From positions 13,714 through 77,713 of the forward strand of contig LUCM01007432.1 in the NCBI GenBank assembly GCA_008360955.1: a stretch of DNA of 64,000 nt, read 5' to 3'. Positions 11,257 to 24,775 of the stretch are shown here, piece by piece (within the stretch, counting starts at the first letter, position 1; each line of letters starts with the position of its first letter). The notes under the pieces are model-generated. The model was given only the letters and a program-made list of their open reading frames with translations, searched no databases and was not told the origin of the DNA. The translations under genes were made by a program, and so were the position numbers. This DNA comes from Fasciolopsis buskii. Taxonomy: Eukaryota > Platyhelminthes > Trematoda > Plagiorchiida > Fasciolidae.

Positions 11257-12039
11257 GGAACTTCATTACCGAGTGATGAGATGTACCCCTTATATCTGAC
11301 GTCGGTTTTGCAAATTTGGCGGTCCATGTAGGTGAGGGATATTTCTTTCCATTGACCAGATTTGTTCGAATTTTCCCCTAGTATTTAGCGGTGATTTTTC
11401 ATCGCGTTATGTCAATGATTCAACTGTTCTCCCACTATCTGGATTCTGCCCTTCTTCTGAATTTTTTTAAACTTTGCAGCATCTGTAGGCATGTTGGTCC
11501 TCTTTACATAATCCCACCGATAAAGCAGAGGAGCTCCTGAGATCTTATCAGGCCTGGTTTTAGTTATGTCTTTGTTGTTTATTCCTTAGATTTATCAATG
11601 CTTTTTCGTTTTCCATGTTTAGAATGCGTCCATTTCTTTTGTGAACTCTCAAAGAGTGGCAGGAACTGTCGGCCAAGATCTCCTTGGATTAAACAATAGT
11701 ACGAATTGTGCTTAGCAAAATCCCTAGGATCAAGCATCATACAATACCGTTAAACCACCCAGTTCAGGGTTTATCCGCAATTCCCACAAGGAACGTATCA
11801 GATCCGGCTGTACGCAGAATTCTCGTAGATATCCAATTTCTGTCAAAACCAAGTAGCTCGATAAAGCAGTCAGTAACGGCCGGAAATGTTGCACTTGTGC
11901 GTCTCAATCTGGTGGCGAAAAGTGCCAAATATGAGGCCCGTAACTGTTGCTCAAAGTCGAAGCAGATCACGTAAATAACTTTCCTCCTACTAGAATCTGA
12001 TTTGATTCGTTAGTGGTGTGAATAGATGATAAATCCATT
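11257..12039. other. Unassigned; possibly the eroded N-terminal part of PLE-1
   Basis: On the minus strand a short basic stretch (about 11560-11420, RWDYVKRTNMPTDAAKFKKI) could be the N-terminal region of the element, but it has no diagnostic motif. Nothing else was recognised. Confidence 0.25.
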
Positions 12040-12230
12040 TAAGAATCACATGGCGATTCATGGGAGGATTTTTGTCGGTCAGGCAAGGCTAACCTTCAGA
12101 AAGGAGACACAAGGTCTGAAATTACTGGTTTTTGTTTTCTCTAGTATGTTTCGCATACGGATGGATGAACAAAATTCCACCGGAATCACACGGCCGGTTC
12201 ATCCATCCGTATGCGAAACATACTACTGAA
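12040..12230 (+). repeat. Dispersed hairpin-repeat family, copy 3, with perfect hairpin
   Basis: The left part (GGTCAGGCAAGGCTAACC, TTCAGAAAGGAG) matches the segment preceding the hairpin in copies 4 and 6. The right part is an inverted repeat with two identical 29-nt arms (12142-12170 and 12197-12225) around a 26-nt loop that ends in CACACGGCCG, a trace of the family core. Confidence 0.8.
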
Positions 12231-15200
12231 AAAATTTCCCTCCTAATTTTCACACTGATCGTTATTTTAACTTGTTGTGACCCAACAGTCTAAGCAGTCG
12301 TGGTATTATTTAGGTCACCTGATCCGATGTAAGTTTTTATGGCATCAAATTACAGTTTCATGGTCGAACCGTGATTTAGAACAAAAATGGTCTCACTCGG
12401 AGGATGTTTGCGGTAATTCACCTCAGAGTTTGTCTGACATGGTAAAGGGCACTGGTATGGATAAACGTGAGTAAACTGAAATCAATGAGAAACAGGATAA
12501 CAAGGACTAATGAGCAAAAGTATGGTTGGAATCGTTCGTAAAAGATCAATATGGGTATTTCGATGCATGCAGTGCTTATTGTGAGCAATTTCTGGCTTAA
12601 TAACCCATTTATTCATCTTCTTTCTAGTCTAGTTTAAAGCTGAAACACTGGGTAGGTCCTACAATGATGCCTTGTTTAGGACAGTTACCTCGGTATATTG
12701 TAGAGTGTTGATGTGACAAAAAATGTCATTGTCGTGCTGATGTAGATGGGAAGACAAAACGAAAATAGGTTTCATTCTGTAATTCATCGTTCAGAAAACG
12801 CATCTGTTAAGTTTCCCCTGAACAGTCAGCACGTTACTCGTACTTCTCCGCTGCTTTCGGTTCCCAATGGGTATTTTACCGCGTAAATATTTTGTCTATT
12901 ACTCTTCTTAGTCAGCTGGTCAGGTAAGTAACCTGTTTTCAAGGTCATTCACTTCTCTTCGAGGATATGAATAAGCAGATGTAGAATTCTATTCCTTGGA
13001 GCATTCGGCTCCAGTACAACTGGAAAATTTTGCAATATAATTTCTACTGTCACTTGTCGTAAGCACAATTTTATGACTAATCACTTTTACAGTAATGTCC
13101 TTATCCGATTGTATTCTGGTTACCTGAATAAGTTATCTCAGATGCAGGGTTTCACATGTAGCATGATCCCCATCTCGTCATAGCAGTGCACAATATGTTA
13201 TGGCTCATATAATCCCAGAAAGATCTTCCATTTTGTTTCAAGTACCTGATTTCTGACATTCAACAAGTGAAAATCTAAAGTAAATTCTCATCAAATTGGC
13301 TTGAAGTAGTTTGTTCCACTCCAGTAGCCGACGGTAGATCACTCGTCAACCGTTGGCTATGAGAAAAGATAGCTCGTCATTCACTCAGTAAATTCTGAAA
13401 ACGAATAGAAAAATGTCTGCTTAATACACTATGTGGTTTGACCACCTTAGCCGATTAAGCTATGTGACGCTCTGATTATTTTGCGATAAACCATACAACA
13501 TTAGGATGATCGGAGTTGACATTAAAATGCCTAGTTCGTGTGTCTTTATTACTCACCGTAGTTTACGATTTAAGTGTCACCCTTAAGGAGCCGGGGGTCT
13601 CCAGGTGCACTGAGTGACTTATCATTCCAGAGAAGTCTGCAGTTTGAATCGTAGGTAAAGTGGTCACTTTATGCTCGATAGTAATCTGCCATCTCCCGGC
13701 TTGGCCTACCTGATCTGCTGGGAAATAAGGCTTCATTAGGTATGGTGTCGTAACAAGCCTGGAGACGGCGAATTGTTGTCTATCACCATAGTGGTCGGAG
13801 GATCTGGGATTAAAATATCTGATCATTTTAGTGACATTCGCTTAATCCAATTGACCACCGCTGGTTGTGTCACACCCGACAAAAGAAACCTCAAACAATA
13901 AGCAACGCAAATATCTTGGTCGTGGTTGGTCAAGCGGTCAACATCGCGGTTCAAATCTTCCCAACACCGATCGAATTCGACAATCCTCATTTGGCTGAGA
14001 CCCCTTTGCCAAAAATAATGTACCTCGCATTTGTGATTAAGGAAAGAGGTAAAAAAATAACAGTTAAGAAAATGCTGTTCCCACAGCTGTTATAAGTTTA
14101 TGCCATTCCACAAGTTGACTCTGAGATATTCAGTACAAGTGCTGAAATCTCTTATCAATATCGTTTATAAGAGAACGAAGGACATTGGTATCGTCTCTAG
14201 TACGCAACGGCGACATGCCAAAGGTTCTTCCAGTTTCTTCCACCGGTGTGCTCCTCCGGTCTTCTACAATTAACTCAATAAAGAACGACGGGAGGAAGTG
14301 TGCGTCCGCAGTAGAGGTTAAGCTCCCCATCCTGTTGTTCTTAGTATCTATTCATTTTTACTCTGAAAATAACCATAAGCACTTTATCGCAGTCCCCCAA
14401 ACAAATTTTCCCATACACTATCTACACTTCGTTGGAACATTAATATCAAGCTGCCTTCTATCACCGAACCTGGCATTGCAATCGTTTACCACTCTCCCCA
14501 CGAACGAATTGACTTTAACGTCTAACCTTATTTTTTCAGTCATGGTGTACATCCTCTTATCGACACACTCACTCGAGGTTGAAGTAGTGTCTACCCAGTT
14601 CCCGTAAAGTTTTTAAACACCTGTCAGATCCCCATTATTCTTTTACTCTCTGACGAAGGTACATGTGATGAGCCTATGTGCAAATTATACTACACAGTGC
14701 GGTACAGCCTCACTATAGCTCCTAAAGACACCTAGCCAACCAGACCTGTAGTGACACATGAGCGTGAAGTTCAAAAGCCTCAAATGACCGGCCCGTGTAT
14801 ATTCCACCAATCGGACTTCCTCCTATTTTGCGCACAAAGACATGCTTTGTAAATAAGCCTCAACGTGTCTTCCTGATGCAATGGGCTTCTCATTGTCTTC
14901 AGTGTGGTAGTTTGGGTGGGAGTTATTCCGGTGCGCATTACTAGTCTGTATCCGTGTATTACTGCTGGTGGTCGAATTTTTTATTGCAATTTCAGGGACG
15001 AATGTCGCAGTATCATCAGTTGGAATTCTGATACAGGTTTTAAAATCACTTGGGGAAACTTCATTGTAGGTGGTCATAAACTCTTATACCATTCACCGTC
15101 TTTGGCTCCCGTGCTTCTAAGGAAAACTCCAAGCATGTTCGAGAAAAGGCGACAGAAAGACCGTGGGTTTTCTAGAATTAACTGTTCTCTTTGGTTGGTA

Positions 15201-16624
15201 AAATGCTTCTGTAGATTCTATGACTGTTTTCTAAATTTTTGGCAGACATACCGAGTTCTGCGAGCCTTCTGCAATTTGTCAGCCCTTTTGCAACTCAATC
15301 CGTAGTGCACGTACAGTCATTAATCTTGCGTCAGCTTGCATTTACACTATACACTCTGCTTTCAATTACACGCATTTCCCACACTCCTGGCCTGGCATGG
15401 TGTAATCTGTTTGATTTTACCTTCCTTAGTGGTGCCACTCCGTCTGTGAGATGCAAAATACCTCGTCACTGGGACTCCAAATAGTCTTCCTGATGATTTA
15501 CCATTAAGACTATTTCACGTTATAACTTCTACAGGTGTCCCCGATTTGTCTTCGAAAAGCCTTCCCGTGCGTATCCGACGCTACCAGTTCGCAATAGCTT
15601 AGCCGCACCCCAATAAATCCGCAGTCCGTTTTCGCAGTGGGTTCCGCAACTTACAGCGTATCCACTCCTTTCGGCATTCGTGTATTAACTGGACTCAGGC
15701 TAGTTGAAATTTGTCAATTTCCTTATCTGGTTGCTTGCTAAAGAGTATTGACGATCTGCGCAACAACCAAAATTTGCCGTGAGTCCTTTTTGAGACTGCG
15801 CAAGAAGCCCAGTCCCTCTCCAACCCATTGCGATCGTCCAACACTGTTTCCTCATGCCTGTTCGATACTGTTGCACTGAGGCATCACATGGGTGTCTAAT
15901 CCTCCTCCCAAGTAGATGCTGGGACAATATGGACATACCGCTTGCATTACTAAAGATGATCCTGTCTTAAAGAACAGTTGTTTGGATGCTGGTTGTATCT
16001 AACTTATATCTATGGCCGCGCTCTAAGTGGTCCACCATCTTGCTGCCGCTTTTATCCTTCCTATTCTGCCTGGTTGAACTGTAGCGTTGATTATAAGATC
16101 CCTTTAATTATTCATCTTTTTCTGCCGCGTTTCAGTGAGTTCACTAACATCAAACTCCTTTTTATGACCGCACAGTTCCGCCCATTTAGATCCCATATAC
16201 AGCGTGTGTCCACAGATTTCAGCTTAATCCCGTCTCTTCCCATATTCCACCTGCCATGAGAGTTTGTTCGGCGCTCGGGCATTAAGCCAGAGCCACCTAG
16301 TTCCTTACTATCACGGCAGTCACGAGTGGGGATTAGTTTGACCTTCACAATCCTACGTTTAATGCTAACCAGGTTGATCAGTGTGCACACATCTGCCAGC
16401 GGTGTGGTGATAACGTTCATTTACTCTCCTCAACCTTCTCGGTTGGCCTGCGCTCAACATGAATCCTGATAACACTGAGATGGGGCATTTTGAGCTCACT
16501 CTTTCCGTTCCCGAATAATCTGCTTCAGATCCTCAACACCTTTCTCGTTGCGACTCTTATCGGGGAGGCATTTTGTCCCCTCTCTCATTAATTTGTTGAG
16601 CTTTTCTGCTGTCCCTGATTCTTT
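12231..16624. other. No gene recognised; possible tRNA-like fragments
   Basis: The longest open stretches (14185-14607 plus, 140 codons; 14904-15305 plus, 133 codons; 16112-16420 minus, 102 codons) have no motif I recognise. Near 13920-13980 the phrases TGGTCAAGCGGTCAA and GGTTCAAATCTTCC resemble A and B boxes, and near 13800-13855 the minus strand has a similar A-box phrase. These may be eroded SINE heads. Confidence 0.3.
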
Positions 16625-16765
16625 TATCTTTTACATCCTTTATTAATGAAACAACAATGTCCATCAATTTTCAGGAAGGGAGCCGCGGGCGCCAAATGGG
16701 GAAGTTGACCGGCGGTGTGAGGATTCGAACTAAAGACCTGTTACTATGCGTGAGGGTTTGGAACT
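16625..16765 (-). mobile_element. tRNA-derived SINE, truncated copy
   Basis: Shares with the 48.4-kb copy the tail (CTTTATTAATGAAACAACAA), the GGGAGCCGCGGGCGCCAAAT region and GGTGTGAGGATTCGAAC, the reverse complement of a B box. The A-box side is degraded. The element reads on the minus strand. Confidence 0.75.
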
Positions 16766-19700
16766 CCATTAAATTGGGTTTGAGCATGGTTCCTGCCAGT
16801 GTGCGGTTGTTCCCCTATTTTCTTAGTTTCAGTATTGTCTAAATACCATCGTGATTTGGATTGTCTGCCATGGGTAAAAAACTGTAGGAAACCTGATGAC
16901 TGGTTATCTTTGTTTGCAAACTTACTTAAACGGTTTCAGCACGCCATGAATCGCTGCCTTTACGGATGCACAGTGAGCTGTGTCACTCGAATGTTGCAAT
17001 CTGGAAGATATGTTTTCCGAACTACTTCAGTCTCGACAACCGTGTTTTTCAAATGTAGACCTGGGCTCCATGGGCTGGACCCTTTTGCATCCTACTGGAC
17101 ATGTGTTCCTCGCGTTTTTTCTTTCTAATCTGTGAGTTTTCCCTTATTGTGCGCCTTCTCCATGAGTCCTAGTGTGCTTTCATCTACCAATGGCTTAACT
17201 GTTTTAACGTTCCTGCGTGAACGCTTTTGCATCTCTCCCTTGGTATAATACTGTCTTTCCTTGAGTGACACCCTATAAACGTCTGACCGTCGTTCTTGAA
17301 CCATGACTCTGAAGTTTCACTTCAAAGAAGCCCGTCTGATCCTTTCAGTTTTGCTTTGCTCATCTTATTCGTCTACTTTGCTTGTCTTCGCGATTTCCTC
17401 TATCACTCCCCCTTTTCGAAGTTTCTGCAGTGCCAAATTCTCGTGGTTCCGACAAACTCAACAAAGTCCTCATTTACCGTAATACATTTAATAACGTTCT
17501 GATGAGGTACCATCATACTCTACATGGTGTCAGATGCGGATATTGCCAAATGCCATGTATTCCACAGTCTTACCCTCCAAACATCATGGATTTCTACACT
17601 TTTTCTTTGCTTTCACTAAAACTTCCCGGATCTCTCTTCCTTGCTTCACGGTAACTTTAGGTTCAGAAGTTACCCTCATTTTTGATCTGTATTCAGCAAT
17701 TGCCTGAAACAGAGCAATAGCTAAACCTGGTCGTCGGAGACGTATATAATTCTAAAAGTGCGCCCCTATGCGCACACAAAAAACAGCTAAATTAGTAAAC
17801 AGACCAGATGTTTAATTACAACAACCGTGATGACTAAAGTGTACGTATCTGGTGCACTAAACAGGCTTAGAAACGAGCATAAAAACATTAAAAACTGCAA
17901 ATCATCTTGAGAACCTGGACTCCACGTCGGTTTATGATAATAATAATAGCTGTTTTGCGCGTGCGTGCGTTTGCGTGCATTTGAAAACTACGGTTTGTAT
18001 CGGGATCTTCTAACTTCATCTGATAGTGAGAAGCAATAGTCTAAGTTCGTTATACTCCGTTTTTCCAGTTTTTTTAAAACGGATTCAGGTGCACCGATTG
18101 GATAAGCATTTATTGCAGTCAGCTATTACACTCGTGGCAGAAAAAAGACCTTATTTCAAGCCGTGATTGTCAATGTCAGATTTGTATGCCCGCATGTATA
18201 TAATCTGAACCTTGTCGACATTATCTGACAACCCTGGTTTGCATGTTATGGTCATAAGTGTCATCGCATCCTCGATGTCGCAGTTGTCCTAACCTTTCAT
18301 TCCATTGAACTGATACGATGGGCACTAAGATCACCAGTAGCATCCTGACACATTTACTTGCCTCAGTTCGCTGTGTAACAGATGGGTCACTCTCACAGAC
18401 CTGAGTAAGTTCCAGTAAGAATCTTTAAGGTCAGCTGGTGATCGGAACTTGTGGATACAACATGATTCGCCTTTATAATCAACTGTCTTGCAATTCAGGA
18501 CAACCTATTAGATCGTGACAGCTGACCTGGGCTAGAAGCATCTACAACCTAGAAAACTGACTAAGCTCTTGCATGATTTCGCTTAGTGAGAGCATTAGGT
18601 GACATGCTGCCACCATAAGGCTTGGAATCCTGAGAAGAATAGGATAATCACTATGAGATATTTGGTACACCAACATAGCATAAACGGAGTGAAAGTCAAA
18701 TCGCGATTCAAAACAATTACGAGCATCGAGACAACTGATAACCTGGCGATACAGTTAGGCGAGAAGTTGACGTGTCGAATCTGTACACCGGGAATCAGCT
18801 TGAATAGAGTTCATTTCGGTAGGACAATTCCCAAACCAACTCAGCCGGTTAATTTTCGGCAGTAATTGATTGGGATCAACCAAGTTTCAACACCAGATAT
18901 TACGCAGTACAGGTCCACATAGGTCCACATAGTTGCGAAGTTCTTCCCAAAGCTGATCGGACATATCTGAACAGTGGTTTAACTGATAATGGTCGAACGT
19001 GCTATCGGAGCAAGAACCATTGAGACCAAATCTAATTCATCGATCGGAGCATTCGCTTTTGAGATGAGGTTTAGTGATGAAATGTAGGTGGGACCGTGGC
19101 AATATTTTTAATTACATAGCATGACCGGTTTTCGGGATTGTGCTCCTGGTTGGATCACTGAAGTACTATTCCCTTCTTCATGTTCATTTTGTGGACAAAG
19201 TGATGTTAGTCTAGCAGCGTTTGCTTCTTTCCATCCCAATTGGTTTTCTATGTAATAATCAAGTTTCTCTAATACATACACTGTATAACCTTTATATGAG
19301 TGCATTACTAGAAAATAAGATTATTAAAAGAAACTAATTGACTGGTTATTACTTTTATTGATTCGGTAATTAAAAACCCCCATTTTACAGGGCCCATATG
19401 TTCTTGTTGCATAGAAAAATAGATAATGAGGTTACAGGTAAATTTGTACAGGTGGACGTATATTCATTTTAATGATATAGCACGAGAGTCCAAACAGGTA
19501 TCGTTCGTAAACAAACTGTTAATCATTTTCAATTACCACGCTGACCCACTGGCATGCGATTGGTCGAGTACCAAACTATTGGGCGTGTTGCAGACAGGCA
19601 CTGAATGCCCGAGTGTATGGTGAACAGAGAAGTAACGAATCGATAGAGAATATGTAAAAATTGCAATCGCGCACTTCCCAGCTTGTGGTTGGCTACAATA

Positions 19701-22700
19701 AAAGTTTGGCCATCACGTATCTCGGAAGATCTATCAATGAGAATGTGGCGAGAAAATTTGAGGGAGGTAAGGAGGACACATGAGTGTTTCCCGTAGCCTG
19801 AGTCCTGCAGGTTGTTCTTCGATTGTTCGTCGGTCTAGTAAAATGATAAGGAGAATTCTGTTTGCCAGTTTATGTGACTTTATCAATACAAAAGTGATAT
19901 GGTCAGCCTGCATTGTCACTGTTATATTTCTTTGATGAGACAGCCAGTTTACATTTGTGAAAAACCGACAATTCTTATACATAAACTCAACAATGTTATA
20001 TCGGTAGGAAAAAGTATTTTTCGTTCCAAGTTGCCTTCTAGTTTGTTGGTGGCTATCCACAAATGCGTGAAAAGCCCGACAGGATAGAGGCTATGGGCCA
20101 TTGGGTTAGGCCAGATTGACAAACAGTCGGGAGTGGGAACATTTCATTTCAATTTAGTTCAGTCGTGTTGACACAAGACAGAAATGACCGCATGGATCAG
20201 ACTAGCGTCCAGGATTCTTTTCAGTGGTATACATAGAAAATGACGTCCACCATAGTAAGTGTTATGTTTTTTACGATTTCCTTGATGTATTCCAACTACC
20301 TGATTCCCAGTAAAAGAAAAAGTAGTAAAGCACTCATCAGACCATCACAGCGAGATACAACTTTTGTACATGCACTCCATTGACCGTACAATGTTTTCAT
20401 ATCATCCAAAAATGAAATAAAAAACACACTGGCACCACTGCACTACTTAATCGTAAAACATTTAATAGACAGCATCCCACTTTGGAGAATTCGTGTGCAA
20501 GTTTTGTGTATAATAGAGTTTTGGAAGGGTTTGCACTCCATAGGTTTACCGGCCTAATATTTGTTTTTAATACGCTATACCAAGTAACTACCCTGCTACT
20601 GAGAATCCTGGTTCGTACCTCCGGTTTGCATCGCTCCTTTCGAAGTTTTTGCGCTATTATATTCGGACTGTTTCTTATACTGCGCAAACGTATCGTCGGA
20701 GTCTAATCCAGCCAGGCCTCCTAAAATTTCAAAGGCTTCAATACTGTAACACCTTAGTTTGTACCTTTCAAGCGTAACAGCACCAATTGAGGTACCCGCT
20801 GCTACTAGGTCTTCCATATTCGTCCGTGCATCTTACTGCTTGCCAATCGTCGAATCTGTTCTGAACGAGTTGTTTTTACCCTAAGAAATGCTGTCTAGGC
20901 CGGGACACAATCTTCCAGAGAATATTTAACTAATACCTTTTGGAGCGGTATGAAAACACTCGGTTTCCTACTAGTAAGAGTCCTGTTTAGTAGTGTGTAA
21001 CAAATGAAGACGAGTAGATTGGTCTGCAAACAATTTGAAAAAGAATTCGTCATTTTTTTTCGAAAGTCAGAATTCGTGATTGAGTTGATTGAGTTTTACG
21101 AGCTCTATAACTTGCAAATAAGTATTCATGGTGGGACCTGGAACACATAGAAGCAAGTTATTCTGGTCCGCATCAGTATCTCCTTCTACTTTACAGTAAA
21201 TCTGTCCCATACTGACAGACTAAAATGATCTCTCAGTTCCGAGTTTTCGTGTTTTGTAATCGCTTTCCCCTCTCGCTGTATGAGTGGAAGCTTGTGCGCA
21301 CGTATGTCTGAGTGCAATAATGGTTGAACACATCCCGAATAGTTGTGAAATCTAATGCAATTCCACGTCAACCACTTAGTCGATGAACCTTTCCCGGTCA
21401 CTCGTGGTTCATTCTTACTTGATATTTTGTGGTCGTTCTTTAATTGCCCCACACAAGTACTAGATCACTTATTATTTGATCTATCGTGGTCGGATCTTCA
21501 TATCCACTCTTTTTCGTCGATTCGAGGATTCGGGTACGTTCTCTAGGAGTTATTCTATCATTAAACAGCTGTCCGGTTACAATGACTATCCCGTTTGCCA
21601 ACACTATAATGCTAGATTCTTGTGAGTACTCAGAAGAAAAAAAGCACGAAATAATCCTGATTCCAGCATGTTTTGCTAAGCATATCCGAATATAGGATCG
21701 AAAAGAACGTCCCGCTAATCGTTTTGTTATAGTTACAAATGTCCCTTTCCACAGTAGGTTCTGTTACAGATTCATACAGGCATCAGCTCCACGCATTCAA
21801 TTTTCCTTTTTCTATGAAATCAGATCATTTGAATATTCTATAGTGAAGTTTTCGAACTCCTTACACCAGGGTTGTTCTGATTGATCTTGCTATGACAAGA
21901 TGACATATTTGTTTCCAAACAATAATATTATCCAGTTACTTGGTCGTGAACAACCTTTGATCCAGATTGTTCGTCGAATCGATTCTAGCACTTTCGTTTC
22001 TAATCTCTTGTTAAGTCAGCAAGTCACTTTCTAGACTGCTTTGTAAGTCCGTTTATTGAACATTATATTACAGGAGCGCTGTCGACTTGATCATCACCCA
22101 TGATTTTGATACCCCTAGACGTGCCCTAGATTCTGAACAAACGATGCTAACGTATAGCATGTAGGGCTAATTTGTCCGGAAACAATATGGTTGTATACAA
22201 TCTGTTAGCCAGTATAATCGAGCCACACAAAAAATATGGGTACCTAAAACTGGTTTATTTGACCAGCTTTTTGTTTTGAAATGATGTAACTTCCCCTCAT
22301 TAAATGCAAGCCGCTTGAAATTTAGTGAACATGCTTATCACAATATTTCTAGATTGGAGCACGTGTTCATTGGTACCAAGATGAGTTTAGGTCCTATTAG
22401 CGCGTGAACAGAGCCATGGGCCTGACAGCGAACTGACCAGTTTCTGTCGTTTTCATCCACGTGAATGGGCAAATGTTTTCCGTTGGTGTAATCACACGCG
22501 CTAACGTTCAGTCAATTGGCTGACTCCCATTGCCTATTCCAATCGGTCTTATGCACAGAAGAAGACGTGTCTGAATTCTATTGCTCTGATAAATCACGGT
22601 AAAGTGACTATTGAATGCCAGTTTTAAGTGACATCGAATGTGTGAATCAATCTTACCGTCAAGAATGCAGTAATGTGGGGTTTGACTCACTGTCTAATCT

Positions 22701-24305
22701 AGGGATAAAAATGATCAACCTTGAAGGTTCCATTCAGTTAGAATGCGGATAAACAATGCTATTGACATCTATTCCTTAGTTTGTCAGCTTCGTGGTATTT
22801 TCCGTGGTTTAAAGCGTCATATACACTAATGTGCCAAGCGATGTCCTCTGATTTGTTCCCTCTTAGGGGCTACTATGGTTGCATGGTACAGCACTACGAA
22901 GGCTGTTCTTCCTTAAATGAAACTAAAAGCAGCCTTTTATCAAATAAAAATACAAACAAAATGTCGGTTGCTGTCATCCCATTGATTCATCTATATTCCC
23001 TTGATGAAATGAATAACAAGATCAAACAGGAAACTTTCTTTCTGTAATACTAACAAATGTGGGACTGGCCTAAAAAACAACATATTGAGAATGCGCAGCT
23101 CCTAATAAGCCGGCAAAATTTGATTTTGGATCAGTGAACCATTCTGTTAAATTTACCATGAACCATAGACGTGTAAATATTTATCAGATGAGGTGTAGCG
23201 GGCTTTAGTTCATCCTGCCACGCGCTAGTAGCACTGATTTCAATGAAGTTCTCATCTTCCCCCAGGGGATTTGCTTTCCAAGTGGTTCAACGTCTCATTT
23301 TGTGAAAGGTAAACGATGCTACAGCCGATCTTATTGTGCACGAGACAAACTGGATGCTCATGTTGGACACAAAAATAGCCCGTCGATGGTTACCGATAAG
23401 CTGGTTCACTCACACTAGAAAAAGTCTCGTGGTGGATAAGACGCGAAAACAACGCTCTTCCGATGAGATTCAAAAGTAAATCGATCTGAAGAAGCAACAC
23501 AGCACAATGACAAACTTTGCAGAATCCTCAGTGGGCGTAAAGGTTTTGTAAAAACTGCCACGACGTCTTGCATACTGTACAGTCTAGTTACTTGAAAAAA
23601 ACCAGGCAAATAAGTTGCAAACTCAACTTTACTACAGGCAAATTAGTCGGGCGTTAACATTGTGGTCAAGTTCTAAATCAGTTCGTATTTTTTGGGCACC
23701 ATTATTTCCCATCCTGGTGCCACAGTCAATATGATATATGGTAAGATTAATTGTCTTAGTAGGAACTCAGTACTTGCACAGGCTTCACATTCAAATAAAA
23801 AACGCCTATCTGCCGTGAGGAAATTCGAGTACTTCCAAGCAACTGCTGTGATGTGGCTTAGACCAATATCCCTGTCTTCAACATTGCTTATTTTCTGACT
23901 TACCAGCATGACTTCGGATGACCATACACTGAATGGAGCGAACATAGGCATCAAAAAGTTCGCGCATCTAATTATTCTTTGAGCTCACCGTCTTGTTTGA
24001 TTAGCTGCATTTTACGACGGACTGCTCCACTGTAGACATGCCCAGACAGACCAATTCAATCACTTTGATCAGCTGCGATTCGATCACTCGGCGACGTCCT
24101 ATCGCCCGTGATCTTTGCGAAATTTGTGTACGAATTTTCCTGTCTGAATGACCGCTTCTATGACAACTTCATTTGACCCTCACCCATTTAATAGGTTTGG
24201 CTTATGGGTCCACAAGTTGGTTCAGCCAAGTGCGCTAGTACGCACCTGTTGTTTAACGGCTGATCTCGGTTCCGATTTCAGCTCACCTGTCAGCCACTCA
24301 TAGCT
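16766..24305. other. Long interval without recognised genes
   Basis: About 7.5 kb with only short open stretches (up to 109 codons) and no conserved domain. A small tandem pair of an 11-base unit, ACATAGGTCC-type, lies near 18911-18932. I saw no RNA gene. Diverged repeats could be hidden here, since several elsewhere were found only by cross-comparison. Confidence 0.35.
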
Positions 24306-24775
24306 CTAGGTCGCTATCGTCCGACCCCACTACCCCAAATGAGAACAAGCAGATTCAACGGGCACAAGATCTCTTTTCATTAAGTGAAAATCAGATATTT
24401 ATAGGTTTCTTTCCTTATTTAATTGCACTTGTGCGGCTATCACTATTTCATCAGTTGTCCGGGTCGCGCTTTGATTGCTCCATCTTGCTCAGCGCACTTC
24501 ACTTGTTCATGTCGTTTTCTCGTCGAATCCGGTCAGTTTATCCTGATCGGTTAGCACAACTCACGCTACTGTGTCAGCTGACCGCTGGTAGCCAGTGGGA
24601 TAAGGTGGTCTAAATCTGGTCTTTCGGTTTGTACTCGTCCGCTATAAGCAAGATCGGGTCACTTCCGCGCCTGTTTATTGGTCATGATTTGGCCGGCGCG
24701 GTCCGCCATCGCACAAACACCGACAACGAATAAGGCGGCTCCATTAGGCTCAGGCGAAAGGCTACGCGCTCTTTG
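24306..24775. repeat. LTR-like dispersed repeat, copy A
   Basis: Aligns by eye over about 470-520 bases with 49355-49880 in the same orientation. Shared blocks include CTACC-C-CAAAT, CAGATTC-(C)CGGC/GGGCAC, TATTTATAGG, a CAGCTG(A/T)CCGCTGRTAGC block, GGCGCGGT and CACCGACAAC. Read on the minus strand it contains a TATA-like box (CCTATAAATA form) followed by an AATAAA-like site in copy B, as expected for an LTR. No primer-binding site or flanking element body was seen, so a solo LTR is only one interpretation. Confidence 0.6.

Noticed and set aside
16112..16420. LINE ORF1-like protein
   Set aside because: Basic composition only; no ordered blocks could be matched.
18911..18932. Tandem repeat or CRISPR-like array
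   Set aside because: Only two 11-base units; far too short, and the genome is eukaryotic.
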